Shown: piece by piece, positions 61,534 to 64,000 of the stretch
How the letters are laid out: every line of letters starts with the position of its first letter
Numbering within the stretch: position 1 is the first letter of the stretch
Assembly: GCF_029309835.1 (NCBI RefSeq)
Contig: NZ_JARJHL010000003.1
Location: 186,001-250,000, forward strand
Source of the DNA: Paracoccus sp. DMF-8
GTDB lineage: Bacteria; Pseudomonadota; Alphaproteobacteria; Rhodobacterales; Rhodobacteraceae
DNA: 64,000 bases
Direction of reading: 5' to 3'
Translations under genes and position numbers: made by a program
Notes under the pieces: generated by a model
What the model saw: only the letters and a program-made list of their open reading frames with translations
What the model was told of the DNA's origin: nothing
Database searches by the model: none

Positions 61534-62613
61534 ATGGCGCAGATCAGCCTGGACAGGATTTTCAAGCGTTATGGCGCGGTGCAGACCATTCACGGCGTCG
61601 ACCTGGATATCGGGAATGGCGAATTCGTGGCCTTTGTCGGGCCGTCGGGCTGCGGCAAATCGACGATGCTGCGCATGATCGCGGGGCTGGAGGAAATCAG
61701 CGACGGCCGCCTGACCATCGGCGACAGGGTGGTCAACGACATCGAACCCAAGGGCCGCGACGTGGCCATGGTCTTTCAGGATTACGCGCTTTACCCGCAT
61801 ATGACCGTTGCCCAGAATATCGGTTTCGGGCTGAAGATGCGCGGCGAATCCCCCGCCGTCATCGCCGAAAAAGTGGCCGAGGCCGCGCGCATCCTGCAGT
61901 TGGACGAGCTGCTGGACCGTCGCCCCGGCCAGTTGTCGGGCGGTCAGCGCCAGCGCGTCGCCATGGGTCGCGCCATCGTCCGCAAGCCCAAGGTTTTCCT
62001 GTTCGACGAACCGCTGTCGAACCTCGATGCCAAGCTACGCGTCGAAATGCGCACCCAGATCAAGCGATTGCACCGGATGCTGCGCACCACGACCATCTAT
62101 GTCACGCACGATCAGGTCGAGGCGATGACGCTGGCCGACCGCGTCGTCGTGCTGCGCAAGGGCGAAATCATCCAGCACGGCAAGCCGCTGGACCTGTATG
62201 AACGGCCGAACTGCCGCTTTGTCGCGGAATTCATCGGCTCGCCGCAGATGAACATCCTGACCGGGCGGGCTGTATCCTCGGATCGCGGTGCGGCGGTCGA
62301 ATTCGACGGCGGGGCGATTGCGCTGAACCAGTTGATCGCCCCCGCAGGCGCCGCGATCGACATCGGGTTGCGCCCCGAACATCTGCTGCCCTGCCCCGAG
62401 GATCAGGCCGATTTCATCGTCGATGTCGATGTGCTGGAGGAACTGGGTTCCGACACGCTGGCGATCTGTTTTCTGAACGGGCGCGAACTGACCGTGCGCA
62501 TCCCGGCCGAAGAAAGCCGCGACCTGCCTGTCCGCCTGCCCCTGCGATCTGAACGCAAACACCTGCATCTGTTCGACGCAGCCAGCGGCGCGCGGCTGGA
62601 TTTCGTGGCATGA
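61534..62613 (+). CDS. ugpC: Sugar ABC transporter ATP-binding protein (UgpC/MalK type)
   Basis: A 359-residue ATPase. Walker A GPSGCGKSTMLRM, signature LSGGQRQRVAMGRA, Walker B KVFLFDEPLSNLDAKLR and the H-loop YVTHDQVEAMTLADR are complete. The C-terminal TOBE/MalK regulatory domain covers residues 240-359. The start has GGGAGGGG 5 bases upstream. It diverges from the rest of its transporter, which lies on the minus operon, and overlaps the kinase gene by 4 bases, so the triple operator likely controls both sides. Confidence 0.94.
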   Translation: MAQISLDRIFKRYGAVQTIHGVDLDIGNGEFVAFVGPSGCGKSTMLRMIAGLEEISDGRLTIGDRVVNDIEPKGRDVAMVFQDYALYPHMTVAQNIGFGLKMRGESPAVIAEKVAEAARILQLDELLDRRPGQLSGGQRQRVAMGRAIVRKPKVFLFDEPLSNLDAKLRVEMRTQIKRLHRMLRTTTIYVTHDQVEAMTLADRVVVLRKGEIIQHGKPLDLYERPNCRFVAEFIGSPQMNILTGRAVSSDRGAAVEFDGGAIALNQLIAPAGAAIDIGLRPEHLLPCPEDQADFIVDVDVLEELGSDTLAICFLNGRELTVRIPAEESRDLPVRLPLRSERKHLHLFDAASGARLDFVA

Positions 62614-63536
62614 GCCGGATCGCGGGGCTGCAACCCGGCCCCGTCCTTTCTCTGGGCGAGGCGATGCTGGAACTCAGCCCGCGCGGCGACGACCAGTGGC
62701 GGATGGGGGTCGCGGGCGACACGCTGAACACCGCATGGTATCTGCGCGCGGCGCTGCCTGCGGCTTGGTCGGTGGGTTACCTGACCCGGCTTGGCAGCGA
62801 TGCCTTTTCCGACCGGATCGCCGATTTCATCGCCGGTGCGGGCATCGACACCTCCGCGATATCGCGCGATCCGCAGCGCGGTTGTGGGCTTTACGCGATC
62901 TCGCTGGTGAATGGCGAACGCAGCTTTACCTATTGGCGCGGCCAGTCGGCGGCGCGCCATCTGGCCGATGACCGCGACAGGCTGGCGCAGGCGCTGGCCC
63001 CGGCGCGGGTGATCTATCTGTCCGGCATCACGCTGGCGATCCTGACGGATCAGGGCCGCGAAAACCTGCTGGACCTGCTGCGCGCGCGGCCCAAGCATGT
63101 CGTGCTGGGTTTTGATCCGAACATCCGCCCGCGCCTATGGCCCGATCCCGAAACGATGCGCCAGACCCTGACCGCCGTTGCCGCGCTCAGCGATCTGATC
63201 CTGCCCAGCTTTGACGACGAATCGGCCCATTTCGGCGACTCCAGCCCCGAAGATACCCTGCACCGCTATCTGGACCACGGCGCGACCGAGGTGGTGGTCA
63301 AGAATGCCGGCGGCCCGATTCTGGCCGCCTCCGGCGCGGATCTGTTCCGCCACGACCCCGCGCCCGTCACGCCGATCGACAGCACCGGTGCGGGCGACAG
63401 CTTCAACGGCGGCTATCTGGCGGCGCGGCTGCAGGGGCAGACCGTCGATCACGCCCTGCGCGCGAGTGCCGGTCTGGCCGCCCGCGTCATCCGCCATCCC
63501 GGCGCGCTGATCCCGCTGGACCAGTTGACCGGCTGA
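62610..63536 (+). CDS. kdgK: 2-keto-3-deoxygluconate kinase (PfkB family)
   Basis: A 308-residue sugar kinase phosphorylating KDG to KDPG. The N-terminal SLGEAMLELSPRGDDQWRMG with GGDTLN-like GVAGDTLNTAWYLRA and the ATP-site DSTGAGDSFNGGYLAARL (catalytic Asp in GAGD) fit KdgK rather than ribokinase. ATG overlaps the ATPase stop. It continues the pathway from UxaA's product; the KDPG aldolase needed next is not in this locus. Confidence 0.9.
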   Translation: MSRIAGLQPGPVLSLGEAMLELSPRGDDQWRMGVAGDTLNTAWYLRAALPAAWSVGYLTRLGSDAFSDRIADFIAGAGIDTSAISRDPQRGCGLYAISLVNGERSFTYWRGQSAARHLADDRDRLAQALAPARVIYLSGITLAILTDQGRENLLDLLRARPKHVVLGFDPNIRPRLWPDPETMRQTLTAVAALSDLILPSFDDESAHFGDSSPEDTLHRYLDHGATEVVVKNAGGPILAASGADLFRHDPAPVTPIDSTGAGDSFNGGYLAARLQGQTVDHALRASAGLAARVIRHPGALIPLDQLTG

Positions 63537-63582
63537 CGCCATCCCGCCTGTCTGACGGCCGGATCCGCAGATGGCAGAAAAA

Positions 63583-63608
63583 CACCCGGCCAGAGATCTG
63601 ACCGGGTG
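63583..63608 (-). terminator. Intrinsic terminator of the minus-strand gene at the right edge
   Basis: CACCCGG/CCGGGTG outer stem with inner CAGA/TCTG; on the minus strand it is followed by TTTTTCTG. It may also stop kdgK readthrough. Confidence 0.85.
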
Positions 63609-63619
63609 CCTGAAATCGC

Positions 63620-64000
63620 TTAGCTGCGCGCCTTGGGACGGCGCGGGGCGGCATTGCCGCCGCTGCCACGACGGGGGGCGGGGCCGCGCGATTCGGGCTT
63701 TCCCCCCGCAGGTTTCGTCCCGGCAGGTTTGGCGCCCGCGCGCGGCTTGCCCTTGGCGACAAAAGGTTTTCCGTCGCGCGCGGGCGCATCCTTGCGGCTC
63801 TTGGCGGCCTTTTCCTCGGCGCTCCACCGCGCTTTCTTGCGCGGGGCATCGCTATCGTCAGGCGTCCAGCCTTTGGCCGGGGCCTCATCCGCCGCGACTG
63901 CGGATTTGCGCGGCTTGGGGAACGGCTTGTCGCCAAATCTTGCGCCGAATGTCTCGCCGAATTCCTGCTGCGGCGTTTCGGCGGATTTCCCGGCGTATTT
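63620..64000 (-). CDS. Basic C-terminal tail of an RNA-binding-type protein (partial)
   Basis: The frame is open to the right window edge; 126 residues are visible. They are low-complexity and rich in Lys, Arg, Gly, Pro and Ala, with repeats such as AGAKPAGTKPAGGKPESRG and a final PRRGSGGNAAPRRPKARS. Tails of this type end DEAD-box RNA helicases and the RluB/RsuA pseudouridine synthases of Rhodobacterales. The catalytic part is outside the window, so no choice is made. Confidence 0.6.
   Translation of the reverse strand, partial: KYAGKSAETPQQEFGETFGARFGDKPFPKPRKSAVAADEAPAKGWTPDDSDAPRKKARWSAEEKAAKSRKDAPARDGKPFVAKGKPRAGAKPAGTKPAGGKPESRGPAPRRGSGGNAAPRRPKARS

Overview
The window looks like chromosomal DNA of a Rhodobacteraceae member close to Paracoccus. 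It is GC-rich, and it carries several gene sets I associate with that family: the surE-pcm-nlpD order, an SMC of about 1151 residues, and small proteins resembling DUF6280, DUF6525 and TIGR02186. This placement rests on recognised families and gene order, not on a search.

Left part (1-30.4 kb), mostly housekeeping: rsmB and an SDHAF4-like gene; an RND adaptor/pump pair with a separate TolC; a PIMT-like methyltransferase; a PopZ-like gene; surE-pcm-nlpD, with pcm and nlpD in one uninterrupted reading frame; a TSUP exporter with its TIGR02186 partner; smc with ridA and a glycerophosphodiesterase; lrgAB; and efp. A sugar-acid patch follows (KDPGal-aldolase-like protein, aldose epimerase, frameshifted hydroxyacid dehydrogenase, SDR, aldehyde dehydrogenase). 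Next come a 1-Cys peroxiredoxin and a CobW/ZigA-type GTPase preceded by a near-perfect Zur box.

Middle (30.5-39 kb), accessory: an SMR pump with its TetR regulator and operator, then a same-strand cassette of a cytosolic-looking S8 peptidase, a small protein of possible I9-like fold, a NUC1-type DNA/RNA endonuclease and a Hint-domain protein lacking the usual nucleophile. I regard this cassette as the best candidate for an undescribed protease-nuclease system. Beside it are decayed MATE and winged-helix genes, an XRE-cupin regulator and an amt gene without glnK.

Glycan island (39.4-48 kb): two paralogous long GT4 glycosyltransferases face inward at the ends, one broken by an extra base in a 4-base run. 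Between them lie a UDP-sugar epimerase, an SGNH-like protein, a sulfotransferase-like protein and a methyltransferase joined to a glycosyltransferase-like domain. The first kilobase of the island is visibly lower in GC. Next to it are a wrecked polymorphic toxin (Ntox15-like) and an intact PAAR protein.

Right part (49.3-64 kb): a tightly overlapped four-gene phospholipid operon (PlsC, CdsA, membrane protein, CDP-alcohol phosphatidyltransferase), then a large hexuronate catabolic locus. That locus has UxaA, UxaB, an oxidoreductase, a TIM-barrel isomerase, an ABC sugar importer, an esterase and a GntR regulator on the minus strand, and UgpC-type ATPase plus KDG kinase on the plus strand. The two arms diverge from a 130-bp region holding three identical 12-bp palindromes at an exact 18-bp period. 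Together they could take tagaturonate through altronate and KDG to KDPG. The window ends in the basic tail of an RNA-binding-type protein. No rRNA, tRNA, CRISPR array or insertion sequence was seen.
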